DNA of 17,783 nt from CAZFBR01 sp035353495 [NCBI: uncultured bacterium] (lineage in GTDB: Bacteria > DAOPZR01), in NCBI GenBank assembly GCA_964517215.1, contig CAZFBR010000050.1:1-17783 (forward strand), given 5' to 3'. The notes under the pieces are model-generated. The model searched no databases. It was given only the letters and a program-made list of their open reading frames with translations, and was not told where the DNA came from. The position numbers and the translations under genes are program-made. Shown piece by piece: positions 1 through 7,053 of this stretch; positions within the stretch are counted from its first letter, which is position 1, and every line of letters starts with the position of its first letter.

Positions 1-1020
1 CACCGTCGGCTCATTCACCACCACCGGCTGGAAGCGCCGCTCCAACGCCGCGTCCTTTTCGATATGCTTGCGATATTCGTCGAGCGTGGTCGCCCCGACA
101 CAATGCAGTTCACCGCGCGCCAGCGCGGGCTTGAGCAGATTTGAGGCATCGACCGCGCCCTCCGCTCCGCCGGCGCCGACCAGCGTATGCAGTTCGTCGA
201 TGAACAGCACCACTTCGCCGGCGGCGGCACTGATCTCTTTCATCACCGCCTTGAGCCGGTCCTCGAACTCGCCGCGGTATTTTGCCCCGGCAATCAGCGC
301 CCCGAGGTCAAGCGCCAGCAGGCGCTTGCCCTTCAGCGTCTCCGGCACATCGCCCGCGGCGATGCGCTGCGCCAAGCCCTCGACGATCGCGGTTTTGCCC
401 ACCCCGGGCACGCCGATGAGCACCGGATTGTTCTTGGTGCGCCGCGACAGCACCTGCACGACCCGCCGCACCTCTTCATCCCGGCCGATCACCGGATCCA
501 GCTTGCCGGCCGCCGCCGCCTGGGTCAGGTCGCGCGCGTACCGTTCCAGCGACTGGTATTTTTCCTCGGGGTTCTGGTCGGTCACCCGCTGGTTGCCGCG
601 CACCGCCACCAGCGCCTTGAGCACGGCATCCCGCCCGACCCCGAGCGCCGCCAGCGCCTCACGAATCCCCTTCGTTTCCGCCGCCGCCAGGAACAGGTGC
701 TCGCATGACACATACTCGTCGCGCAGCCGCTGCGCCTCCTGCTGCGCCGTGGCCAGCAGCTGCTGCATGGCGGGCGCCAGGTAGGGCTGCGCGCCGTACA
801 CTTTGGGCACCTCATTGACCAGCGACTGCACGGCCTGGCGCACCAGCTCCGGCTTGGTCCCCAGCTGTTGCAGCAGCGGCTTGCCCAGCCCCGCATCCTG
901 ATCGATCAGCGCCAGCATCAGATGGGCGGGCACCACCTGCTGCTGATGACCTTCTTCCGCCAGCCGCAGCGCCGCTTCAATCGCTTCCTGTGCCTTGACT
1001 GTGAATTTATCCAGTCGCAT
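1..1020 (-). CDS. clpB: ClpB disaggregase, N-terminal 340 residues (cut by window start)
   Basis: This is the N-terminal part of the AAA+ disaggregase that works with DnaK-DnaJ-GrpE to resolubilise aggregated proteins in the cytoplasm. The start is the ATG at 1018-1020, preceded by a GGGGAG ribosome site, and the frame runs off the window start without a stop. Visible parts are the Clp N-domain double repeat (about residues 1-145, opening [17 protein letters not shown]), then NBD1 with Walker A GVPGVGKT (203-210), Walker B LFIDE (272-276), the pore-loop region [12 protein letters not shown] (244-255) and the sensor region [15 protein letters not shown]. The middle coiled coil and NBD2 lie outside the window. 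It is the last gene seen of the minus-strand chaperone cluster, 61 bp after htrA. Identity is very secure; only the C-terminal half is unseen. Confidence 0.97.
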   Translation of the reverse strand, partial: MRLDKFTVKAQEAIEAALRLAEEGHQQQVVPAHLMLALIDQDAGLGKPLLQQLGTKPELVRQAVQSLVNEVPKVYGAQPYLAPAMQQLLATAQQEAQRLRDEYVSCEHLFLAAAETKGIREALAALGVGRDAVLKALVAVRGNQRVTDQNPEEKYQSLERYARDLTQAAAAGKLDPVIGRDEEVRRVVQVLSRRTKNNPVLIGVPGVGKTAIVEGLAQRIAAGDVPETLKGKRLLALDLGALIAGAKYRGEFEDRLKAVMKEISAAAGEVVLFIDELHTLVGAGGAEGAVDASNLLKPALARGELHCVGATTLDEYRKHIEKDAALERRFQPVVVNEPTV

Positions 1021-1045
1021 ACCCGTCTCCCCGCCCGTTAATCCG

Positions 1046-1063
1046 CGCCGCCGCGCGGCGGCG
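1046..1063. repeat. 18-bp perfect palindrome between htrA and clpB
   Basis: The sequence CGCCGCCGCG/CGGCGGCG is its own reverse complement across 18 bp. In RNA it would form a strong hairpin between the htrA stop and the clpB ribosome site. No T tract follows on the minus strand, so it is not a classical intrinsic terminator. An attenuating or transcript-stabilising role is possible. In GC-rich DNA part of this could be compositional chance. Confidence 0.5.
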
Positions 1064-1081
1064 TCCCCGCCGGCAAGTGCG

Positions 1082-2581
1082 CTATTCGATCGGCACCATC
1101 AGAAACAGTGAACCACCCCGACGCTGCCGGACCCGCAGCCGGATGCTGTCACCCGGTTTTGCCCCGGCCAGGGCCCCGGTGAAACTGCGGACGTCAGTCA
1201 CTTTTGTGCCGTTGATGTCCGTAATCACATCCCCCGCGCTGATCCCGTAACTGTTCAAAAATGATTCGGCACCGACGTCGTCGATGACCACGCCCTTGAT
1301 TGCCGCCGGGTAGCCCAGCTGCGTCCGCAGCTCCGGCGTCAATTCCTTGACCTTGATCCCCAGCAGTTCCGTGCTGTCCGGCACCGTCCGCTCCGCCCGT
1401 TCCCCCGCATCGCCCGCAGCTTCGCGATTGCCAATGGTGACGCTGATATCCTGCCGCTCCCGATTGCGCACCACGGTAAAGGTCGCCACCTCACCCGGCC
1501 GCAGGCCGGCAACCGTATTGCGCACCGCGTCCGGGTCAGCAATGGCCTGCCCGTTGATCGCCACGATGACATCCTGCTCCCGCAGTTTGTCCTTGGCCGG
1601 GCTGTTGTCGAACACATCGGTCACCAGCGCCCCCTGCTCGTTCTCCAGACCGAACGAGGTCGCCAGTTCCCGGTCCAGCTTCTGGATATAGACGCCCAGA
1701 TAGCCGCGCGTCACCTTGCCGTGCTCGATCAGGTCGACCATCACCCGCTGCGCTTCATTCACCGGCACGGCAAAGCCGACGCCGTTGTAGCTGTTGGTCG
1801 TCGAGGCGATGGCCGTATTGATGCCGATGATCTCGCCGTTCAGGTTGATGAGCGGCCCGCCGCTGTTGCCCGGATTGATTGCCGCGTCCGTCTGGATGAA
1901 ATTTTCGTAGCCCTGCTCGATCACCCCGACATTGGAACGGCCCAGGGCGGAGACAATGCCCGCCGTCACCGTGCGGTCCAAACCGAACGGATTGCCGATG
2001 GCAATCACCCATTCCCCGATCCGCAGTTTGGTCGCGTCGCCGAATCGTGCCACCGGCAATCCTGTTGCCTCGACCTTGATCACCGCGATCTCGCTCAGCG
2101 GATCGGTCCCGATTACCTTGGCATCATATTCCTGGTCGTTGGACAGGCGCACCTTGATCTTGTCCGCATCCGCCACCACATGGTTGTTGGTCAGGATGTA
2201 CCCGCGGGCATCAACAATCACCCCGGACCCGAGTGAACCCGAACGATAGCGCTGCGGCCCGTAGTAATGCCGGAACAGGTCTTCCCCGAAAAAATCGCGG
2301 AACGGACTGTTCAGCAGCGGATCCTGCCCGCGATTAATCACCACCGTGCGCTCCGTGGCAATATTCACCACCGCCGGCCGCACCGCGGCCGCCGCGCCCT
2401 CAAAGGCCTCCGACAGCAGCTGGGCGGTGCGCAGCGCCTCGGCGGAGGTTGCCACCCCCGCCGGCACCGTGTCTGCCGCACTGTGCCCGACGTAATGGAA
2501 CACCGCCGCCAGCCCCACCCCCAGAAGCAGCGACGCCAGTGATACCCCCACCAGCAGCGTTTTCGTCCTTTTCGTCACCAT
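1082..2581 (-). CDS. htrA: HtrA/Deg-family periplasmic serine protease with two PDZ domains; catalytic Asp replaced by Glu
   Basis: The protein has 499 residues and is exported or membrane-anchored; the family degrades and chaperones misfolded envelope proteins. Residues 8-28 form a hydrophobic signal or anchor. The trypsin-like domain (about 65-285) shows [19 protein letters not shown] with catalytic His134, and [13 protein letters not shown] with catalytic Ser240. The position of the catalytic Asp (DPRSDIAL in E. coli DegP) reads DPLSEIAV here, so it is Glu164 (codon 2090-2092). Two PDZ domains follow (about 290-390 and 400-495), giving the DegP/DegQ layout. The start ATG at 2579-2581 has an excellent GGAGGAG site. 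The gene lies 81 bp after dnaJ and 61 bp before clpB on the same strand, so co-expression with the chaperones is likely. The family call is secure; whether the Glu form is fully active is unknown. Confidence 0.95.
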   Translation of the reverse strand: MVTKRTKTLLVGVSLASLLLGVGLAAVFHYVGHSAADTVPAGVATSAEALRTAQLLSEAFEGAAAAVRPAVVNIATERTVVINRGQDPLLNSPFRDFFGEDLFRHYYGPQRYRSGSLGSGVIVDARGYILTNNHVVADADKIKVRLSNDQEYDAKVIGTDPLSEIAVIKVEATGLPVARFGDATKLRIGEWVIAIGNPFGLDRTVTAGIVSALGRSNVGVIEQGYENFIQTDAAINPGNSGGPLINLNGEIIGINTAIASTTNSYNGVGFAVPVNEAQRVMVDLIEHGKVTRGYLGVYIQKLDRELATSFGLENEQGALVTDVFDNSPAKDKLREQDVIVAINGQAIADPDAVRNTVAGLRPGEVATFTVVRNRERQDISVTIGNREAAGDAGERAERTVPDSTELLGIKVKELTPELRTQLGYPAAIKGVVIDDVGAESFLNSYGISAGDVITDINGTKVTDVRSFTGALAGAKPGDSIRLRVRQRRGGSLFLMVPIE

Positions 2582-2662
2582 GGTCTCCTCCTGCCGGCAG
2601 AATGTCCTGCCCTATGGTCGGCGCTGCCGCTGACCGGCGCCATGACGCCGCCTCGTTTTCCG

Positions 2663-3724
2663 CTAATGGCGCATGCCGGCGAGACGGGCGTACTGCGCCA
2701 GCGCCTGCTGCTGCTCGTCGGTCATGCGTTGCGGTACGGTTACCTGTACGCTGATATACTGGTTGCCGCGCGTGCCGTTTCGGCGCGCCACACCCTTGCC
2801 GCGCACGCGGAATCGCGTCCCGCTCTGTGTCCCCGGCGGGATGGCCAGCTTGACAAAACCGTCGAGCGTGCGCACCCGGATGTGGCTGCCCAGCGCTGCC
2901 TGCGCGAAATTGATCGGCACCGTGCAATGGACATCATAGCCGTCCATGCGGAAAAAGCGGTCTTCCTGCACCTTCACCTGCAGGTACAGGTCGCCCGCGC
3001 GTTTGCGCCCGCGACCGGCGCCGGGAATGCGGATTTTCTGTCCGTCTGTCGTCCCGGCCGGGACATTGACCGTCACCGTGCGCTCCCCGTTCACCGTCCC
3101 GCCGCCATGGCAGACCGGACAGGGCTGCTCGATAATGCTGCCGCGGCCGCAGCACAGCGGGCAAGGGCGATTGAACGCAAACCCGCCGGCCGGCGCGCTT
3201 TTCATGCCGCTGCCGTGGCATTGCGGACAGGTGGAGACGCCAACCCCGTCGCGCGCCCCGGTGCCATGGCAGGCGCGGCAGTCCTCCTCCTGGCTGACAT
3301 TCACCTGCACCGCACCGCCATGCGCGGCAATGCCAAAAGGAATCTCGAGTTGTTCCAGCCGATCCTCGCGGGTGTCGCGCTGCGCGCCGAACAAATCATC
3401 GAAACTGAAGCCACCGCTGCCAAAAATGTCACCAAAATCACCCATCTGCGAAAAATCAAAGGGCATGCCCTGTGCCCCGCCGCGCGTACCACCCGGACCC
3501 GCGCTGCAGCCATACTTGCGCATGGTATCGTACTGCTGCCGCTTTTTCGCATCACTCAGGACCGCAAAAGCCTCGCCGATCTCCTTGAAGCGCGTTTCGG
3601 CCTGACTGTCGCCTTTGTTCTTGTCCGGGTGGTACTTCTTCGCCAGTTTGCGATAGGCAAGTTTGACCGCCGCGTCGGACGCGTCCTCGCCAACCCCGAG
3701 AACCTTGTAGTAGTCCTTATTCAT
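2663..3724 (-). CDS. dnaJ: DnaJ (Hsp40) co-chaperone
   Basis: This is a type I J-protein that delivers clients to DnaK and stimulates its ATPase. I chose the ATG at 3722-3724 (MNKDYYKVLGV), giving 353 residues; an in-frame GTG three codons upstream is possible but neither has a strong ribosome site. Using numbering from that GTG, the J domain (4-72) carries HPD at 35-37 and a G/F-rich linker runs 75-118. The zinc-binding region (152-212) has four CxxCxGxG-like motifs: CRACHGTG, CPQCHGSG, CPLCCGRG and CPVCHGGG; the third has Cys in place of His. The C-terminal beta domains contain VPAGTTDGQKIRIPGAG and IPPGTQSGTRFRVRGKG. It lies downstream of grpE with only a small candidate ORF between, whose stop overlaps this start by 8 bp. 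All zinc ligands and the HPD are intact. Confidence 0.97.
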   Translation of the reverse strand: MNKDYYKVLGVGEDASDAAVKLAYRKLAKKYHPDKNKGDSQAETRFKEIGEAFAVLSDAKKRQQYDTMRKYGCSAGPGGTRGGAQGMPFDFSQMGDFGDIFGSGGFSFDDLFGAQRDTREDRLEQLEIPFGIAAHGGAVQVNVSQEEDCRACHGTGARDGVGVSTCPQCHGSGMKSAPAGGFAFNRPCPLCCGRGSIIEQPCPVCHGGGTVNGERTVTVNVPAGTTDGQKIRIPGAGRGRKRAGDLYLQVKVQEDRFFRMDGYDVHCTVPINFAQAALGSHIRVRTLDGFVKLAIPPGTQSGTRFRVRGKGVARRNGTRGNQYISVQVTVPQRMTDEQQQALAQYARLAGMRH

Positions 3725-3863
3725 GGCTGTCACCCGCGGCGCGCCGCCACTCGCCGTCCCTCACTGTTGACGCTTCCGTCATTCCGCACGCACGGCAGAA
3801 CCCGGTGTCGTGGCTGGCATCCCCGCTCATGCAGGAATGCCGCAATGATCCGCGCCATTTCAC
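3717..3863 (-). CDS. Candidate small CxxC protein (48 codons) bridging grpE and dnaJ
   Basis: The 135 bp between grpE and dnaJ is spanned by one open frame. Its GTG at 3861-3863 overlaps the grpE TGA (GTGA), and its TAA at 3717-3719 lies inside the dnaJ start (ATGAATAA). An internal ATG at 3828-3830 gives a 37-residue alternative. The product contains HDTGFCRACGMTEAS, a CxxC pair like half a zinc ribbon, plus one more Cys upstream, and ends in a hydrophilic stretch. No strong ribosome site is seen, so expression would need coupling to grpE. By count, 35 of 48 codons end in G or C, which is compatible with coding in this DNA. I do not recognise a family. Thermus carries a small gene, dafA, in its dnaK operon, but between dnaJ and clpB, and I see no evidence of homology. 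It could be a chance frame. Confidence 0.4.
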   Translation of the reverse strand: MKWRGSLRHSCMSGDASHDTGFCRACGMTEASTVRDGEWRRAAGDSHE

Positions 3864-4387
3864 CCGTTCTTCGCCGGCCCGCTCGATACCGTCACCAGCG
3901 CCGCCCGCAGCAGCCGTTCGCCCATCTTCCAGCCGCTCCGCCGCACGGCAAGGATCGTGCCCTCGGGCGCCGCATCCGGCACCGCCTCAACCGCTTCATG
4001 CCAGCGCGCGTCAAATCTCGCGCCCGCCCCGGGCACCTCCTCGACCCCCTCGCCCGCCAGCACCTCGCGGAACTGCTTCATGATCATCTCCAGGCCGACC
4101 TTCACGTCGCCGCTCAAAGCGGGCATGAGCAGGGCAAACCCGAAGTTGTCCATGACCGGAAACAGTTTTTCCACCACCCCGCCGCGCGCCTGCGCATTCC
4201 ATACCGCTTTTTCCCGCGCAATCCGCTTGCGGTAATTGTCAAACTCCGCCTGCAGACGCTGCAGGTGTCCCTTGTACAGCTCAATCGTCTCCGCCGGCGC
4301 GGTTTCCGCCGCCGCCACCGGCGCGCTTTCCGCCAGGGCGGGCGCGCTCTCCGCGCCCGCCGCCGTGTCCAGTTCCGTAGCCGTCAT
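3860..4387 (-). CDS. grpE: GrpE nucleotide-exchange factor
   Basis: GrpE releases ADP from DnaK and so resets the chaperone cycle. The 175-residue protein begins with an Ala/Glu-rich disordered segment (1-33). A coiled coil follows, with LQAEFDNYRKRIAREK (about 45-60), and then the C-terminal beta domain with FDARWHEAVEAV, EGTILAVRRSGWKMGERLLRAA and a VTV strand. All match the GrpE signature (HEAV, GW, RLLR-A-V-V). The start ATG (4385-4387) lies six bases after the dnaK stop, so translation is probably coupled to dnaK; only a weak TAGGCG-like ribosome site is present. Its place after dnaK rather than before it is the less common order. The call is secure. Confidence 0.95.
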   Translation of the reverse strand: MTATELDTAAGAESAPALAESAPVAAAETAPAETIELYKGHLQRLQAEFDNYRKRIAREKAVWNAQARGGVVEKLFPVMDNFGFALLMPALSGDVKVGLEMIMKQFREVLAGEGVEEVPGAGARFDARWHEAVEAVPDAAPEGTILAVRRSGWKMGERLLRAALVTVSSGPAKNG

Positions 4388-4393
4388 GGTCGC

Positions 4394-6334
4394 CTACTTT
4401 TTGTCGTCGTCGATGACTTCATAATCCGCATCGACCGCACCGTCGTTCTTGCCACCCGCCGGACCCGCGCCGGCGGCGCCCGGCTGCGGGCCGCACCCCG
4501 GCGACCCGCACCCCGGCGCGCCCTGCGGACCCGCCTGCTGGTACATGGCGCTGGAGATCTCGTTCATCACCTGCATCAGCTTCTCCGAAGTGCTCTGGAT
4601 GCGCCCGATATCCTCGCTTTTCAGCGCCTCCTGCGCCTCCTTGAGCGCGCCCTCGGCCTTGGCCTTCTGCTCCGCCGGGATCTTGTCCCCCACTTCCTTC
4701 AGCGTGCGCTCCGTTGCCGACACCGCACCGTCGGCCTTGTTGCGGATCTCGATTTCCTCGCGCTTCTTCTTGTCCTCATCCGCATGCTCTTCCGCCTCGC
4801 GCTTCATCTTCTCGACTTCGTCCTTGGACAGGCCGCTCGAGGCGGTGATGGTAATGCGCTGTTCCTTGCCCGTCGCGGTGTCCTTGGCGGAGACACTGAC
4901 AATGCCGTTGGCATCAATTTCGAACGTCACCTCGATTTTCGGCACGCCGCGCGGCGCCATGGGAATCCCTTCGAGCCGGAACTTGCCCAGCGTGCGGTTG
5001 TCCCGCGCCATGGGCCGCTCGCCCTGCAGCACATGGATGTCCACCGCCGTCTGGTTGTCGTCCGCCGTGGAAAACACCTCGCTCTTCTTCGTCGGGATGG
5101 TGGTGTTGCGCTCAATCAGCCGGGTCATCACCCCGCCCAGCGTTTCCAGGCCGAGCGACAGCGGGGTCACGTCCAGCAGCAGCAGGTCCTTGACCGAGCT
5201 TTCCCCGCCCAGCACCCCGCCCTGGATGGCCGCCCCGACCGCCACCACCTCATCGGGATTGACCCCCTTGTTCGGCTCCTTGCCGAAGAACTGCTTGACC
5301 TTTTCCTGCACCATCGGAATGCGCGTGCTGCCGCCCACCAGCACCACTTCATCCAGCTGCGCCGCGGTCAGCCCGGAATCCTGCAGCGCCTGCCGGCAGG
5401 GATTGATCGACTTTTCGACCAGGTCGCGGATCAGGTCCTCGAACTGCGACCGCGTCATCTTGATCGCGAGATGCTTCGGGCCGCTCGCATCGGCAGTGAT
5501 GAACGGCAGGTTGATTTCCGTCTGCGCCGACGCCGACAGCTCGATCTTCGCCTTTTCCGCCGCCTCGCGGATGCGCTGCAGCGCCATCTTGTCGTTCTTC
5601 AGGTCGATGCCCTGGTCTTTCTTGAACTCGTTCACCAGCCAGTCGGCGACCAGATTGTCAAAATCATCGCCGCCGAGATGGGTGTCGCCGTTGGTCGACT
5701 TCACCTCCACCACGCCGTCGCCGATTTCGAGGATGGAAATGTCGAACGTGCCGCCCCCCAGGTCGTACACCGCGATTTTCTGCTCCTTTTTCTTGTCCAC
5801 CCCGTAGGCCAGTGCCGCCGCCGTCGGCTCGTTGACGATGCGCTTGACGTCAAGCCCCGCAATGCGGCCCGCATCCTTCGTCGCCTGGCGCTGCGCATCG
5901 TTGAAGTATGCCGGCACGGTGATCACCGCCTCGGTCACTTTCTGCCCGAGGTAGTCCTCCGCCGTCTGCTTCATCTTCTGCAGCACCATGGCTGAAATCT
6001 CCGGCGGGGAAAATTCCTTGTCATGCGCCCGCACCCGCACATCCCCGTTCGACGCCTTGTTGACCGTAAAGGGAACCCGCGCCCGCTCATTGGCGATCTC
6101 ATCGTACTTGCGGCCCATGAACCGTTTGATGGAATAGACGGTATTCTCCGCATTCGTCACCTGCTGACGCTTGGCCGGGATGCCCACCAGCCGCTCGCCG
6201 TCCTTGGTGAATGACACCACCGACGGGGTGGTCCGTCCCCCCTCCGCGTTGGCGATAACCACGGGCTGCCCGCCCTCCAGCACCGCCACACATGAGTTGG
6301 TTGTTCCCAAATCGATACCGATAATCTTGCCCAT
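4394..6334 (-). CDS. dnaK: DnaK (Hsp70) chaperone
   Basis: This is the central ATP-dependent chaperone of the cluster, 646 residues, normal for the family. The start ATG (6332-6334) has a clear AGAGGAGG site. The ATPase domain shows [10 protein letters not shown] (7-16), the hinge-linked [17 protein letters not shown] (140-156), [11 protein letters not shown] (168-178) and [10 protein letters not shown] (191-200), then [12 protein letters not shown]. The interdomain linker is [12 protein letters not shown]. The substrate-binding domain includes [16 protein letters not shown] and the helical lid, and the tail ends in the usual EVIDDD-like motif. Unusually, the disordered tail holds two Cys residues (609 and 614) in a tandem PGCG repeat. 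The gene heads the minus-strand series with grpE, dnaJ, htrA and clpB. No CIRCE or HAIR element was visible upstream. Confidence 0.98.
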   Translation of the reverse strand: MGKIIGIDLGTTNSCVAVLEGGQPVVIANAEGGRTTPSVVSFTKDGERLVGIPAKRQQVTNAENTVYSIKRFMGRKYDEIANERARVPFTVNKASNGDVRVRAHDKEFSPPEISAMVLQKMKQTAEDYLGQKVTEAVITVPAYFNDAQRQATKDAGRIAGLDVKRIVNEPTAAALAYGVDKKKEQKIAVYDLGGGTFDISILEIGDGVVEVKSTNGDTHLGGDDFDNLVADWLVNEFKKDQGIDLKNDKMALQRIREAAEKAKIELSASAQTEINLPFITADASGPKHLAIKMTRSQFEDLIRDLVEKSINPCRQALQDSGLTAAQLDEVVLVGGSTRIPMVQEKVKQFFGKEPNKGVNPDEVVAVGAAIQGGVLGGESSVKDLLLLDVTPLSLGLETLGGVMTRLIERNTTIPTKKSEVFSTADDNQTAVDIHVLQGERPMARDNRTLGKFRLEGIPMAPRGVPKIEVTFEIDANGIVSVSAKDTATGKEQRITITASSGLSKDEVEKMKREAEEHADEDKKKREEIEIRNKADGAVSATERTLKEVGDKIPAEQKAKAEGALKEAQEALKSEDIGRIQSTSEKLMQVMNEISSAMYQQAGPQGAPGCGSPGCGPQPGAAGAGPAGGKNDGAVDADYEVIDDDKK

Positions 6335-6341
6335 TGTCCTG

Positions 6342-6347
6342 CCTCCT
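6342..6347 (-). promoter_or_regulatory. dnaK ribosome binding site
   Basis: AGGAGG on the minus strand lies seven bases ahead of the dnaK ATG (6332-6334) and fixes that start. A small perfect hairpin abuts its 5' side. Confidence 0.85.
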
Positions 6348-6361
6348 CTATCTGCCGATAG
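6348..6361. other. Hairpin abutting the dnaK ribosome site; T7 tract on the plus strand
   Basis: CTATC and GATAG form a 5-bp stem around a tetraloop, immediately 5' of AGGAGG in the dnaK leader. On the plus strand the same stem is followed directly by seven T (6362-6368), which has the shape of a small intrinsic terminator for transcription running antisense out of dnaK. On the minus strand it could be a leader structure near the start of a heat-shock gene. The stem is short and its effect is unproven. Confidence 0.4.
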
Positions 6362-6447
6362 TTTTTTTCATCAGCCCGGCCATCAGCCGTTGGTTTGCTG
6401 CACTCATTGCCGCCGGTCGCACCTTCAGCTCCGCCCGCAGTCCTCCT

Positions 6448-6885
6448 TCAGCACCCCGGCAGGGATTTCACCCGCACCCGGGTCAGGTGATCCCGCCACA
6501 CCTCATCCGCCGCCGCCGACATTGCCGACACATGGCGGTCAACCATCGCGCGCAGGGTCGGCAAATCGAGCGGCTTGCGCACCACGAACACTGCCCCGCA
6601 CGCCAATGCCTGCTGCTCCAGCGCCTGATTCATCAGCCCCGACATCAGCACCGCGGGAATGCACCGCCGCCGCCGCGCCAATTCCTGCAGGATATCAATG
6701 CCGTTCAACTCCGGCAGGTTGTTGTCAAAAATTGCAAACGCAATATTGTGCTGGCGTTCGATTATCGCCAGCGCATCGGTGCCATTCCCTACCCCAACCA
6801 CCTCATAATCACTACCTAACGCCTCCACCAGTCTGAGGCGCGCCGACTCATCATCTTCAGCTACCAGAATAAACGTGCGTGCCAT
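6448..6885 (-). CDS. Single-domain response regulator (CheY-like receiver)
   Basis: The 145-residue protein is a stand-alone receiver domain with no DNA-binding or enzymatic output. The acidic pocket is E10-D11-D12 (LVAEDDES), the predicted phospho-acceptor is D54 in AIFDNNLPELNG, the switch Ser is S82 (VLMSGL) and the conserved Lys is K104 (VVRKPL). About 25 residues follow the last receiver helix with no recognisable domain. I chose the ATG at 6883-6885 because it begins the receiver fold and has a GAGGTGG site; the longer open frame upstream (to 7032) is AT-rich and does not look coding. It sits 113 bp upstream of dnaK on the same strand. No kinase gene is in the window, so its partner and target are unknown. 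Confidence 0.9.
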   Translation of the reverse strand: MARTFILVAEDDESARLRLVEALGSDYEVVGVGNGTDALAIIERQHNIAFAIFDNNLPELNGIDILQELARRRRCIPAVLMSGLMNQALEQQALACGAVFVVRKPLDLPTLRAMVDRHVSAMSAAADEVWRDHLTRVRVKSLPGC

Positions 6886-6916
6886 CGCCACCACCTCACC
6901 TGTTGGATAATGGTAT

Positions 6917-6932
6917 TGAAAGTGCCATGCCA
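6917..6932 (-). promoter_or_regulatory. Weak sigma-54-like promoter ahead of the response regulator
   Basis: On the minus strand TGGCATGGCACTTTCA resembles the -24/-12 consensus (TGGCACG-N4-TTGC) but has TTTC instead of TTGC, so it lacks the nearly invariant G of the -12 GC. It shares the 10-mer TGTGGCATGG with the better candidate ahead of glutamine synthetase. It is well placed, about 30 bp upstream of the response-regulator ATG. The 168-bp gap around it (6886-7053) is otherwise AT-rich with no gene seen. Confidence 0.25.
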
Positions 6933-7053
6933 CACTGAAAATTAAAATAATTCCGATATACAAGATATTAAAACTATCATGCCATTTGCAAAAAGCAGCT
7001 GTGCCGCCAAAATGGCAGCGTTTCTGCCGCATGTATGGCGTGAGCGAGGAAAA

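Noticed and set aside
4480-4530. The PGCG region of dnaK as a DNA repeat or recombination site
   Set aside because: The repeat is short and in frame within a low-complexity Gly/Pro tail. It is better explained as protein-level repeat expansion.
2642-5995. A 1117-residue plus-strand open frame antisense to dnaJ, grpE and dnaK
   Set aside because: It is a reverse-strand shadow of three clear chaperone genes in GC-rich DNA. Its composition is dominated by Arg, His, Leu and Ala and it contains no recognisable domain.
6335-6447. CIRCE, HAIR or sigma-32 control element ahead of dnaK
   Set aside because: By eye I found no TTAGCACTC-N9-GAGTGCTAA, no CTTGAGT-N7-ACTCAAG and no convincing sigma-32 pair. 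A motif search is needed to be certain.
6886-7032. N-terminal extension of the response regulator
   Set aside because: The extra 49 residues are encoded by AT-rich, promoter-like DNA. The receiver fold begins at the ATG at 6885 with its own GAGGTGG site.
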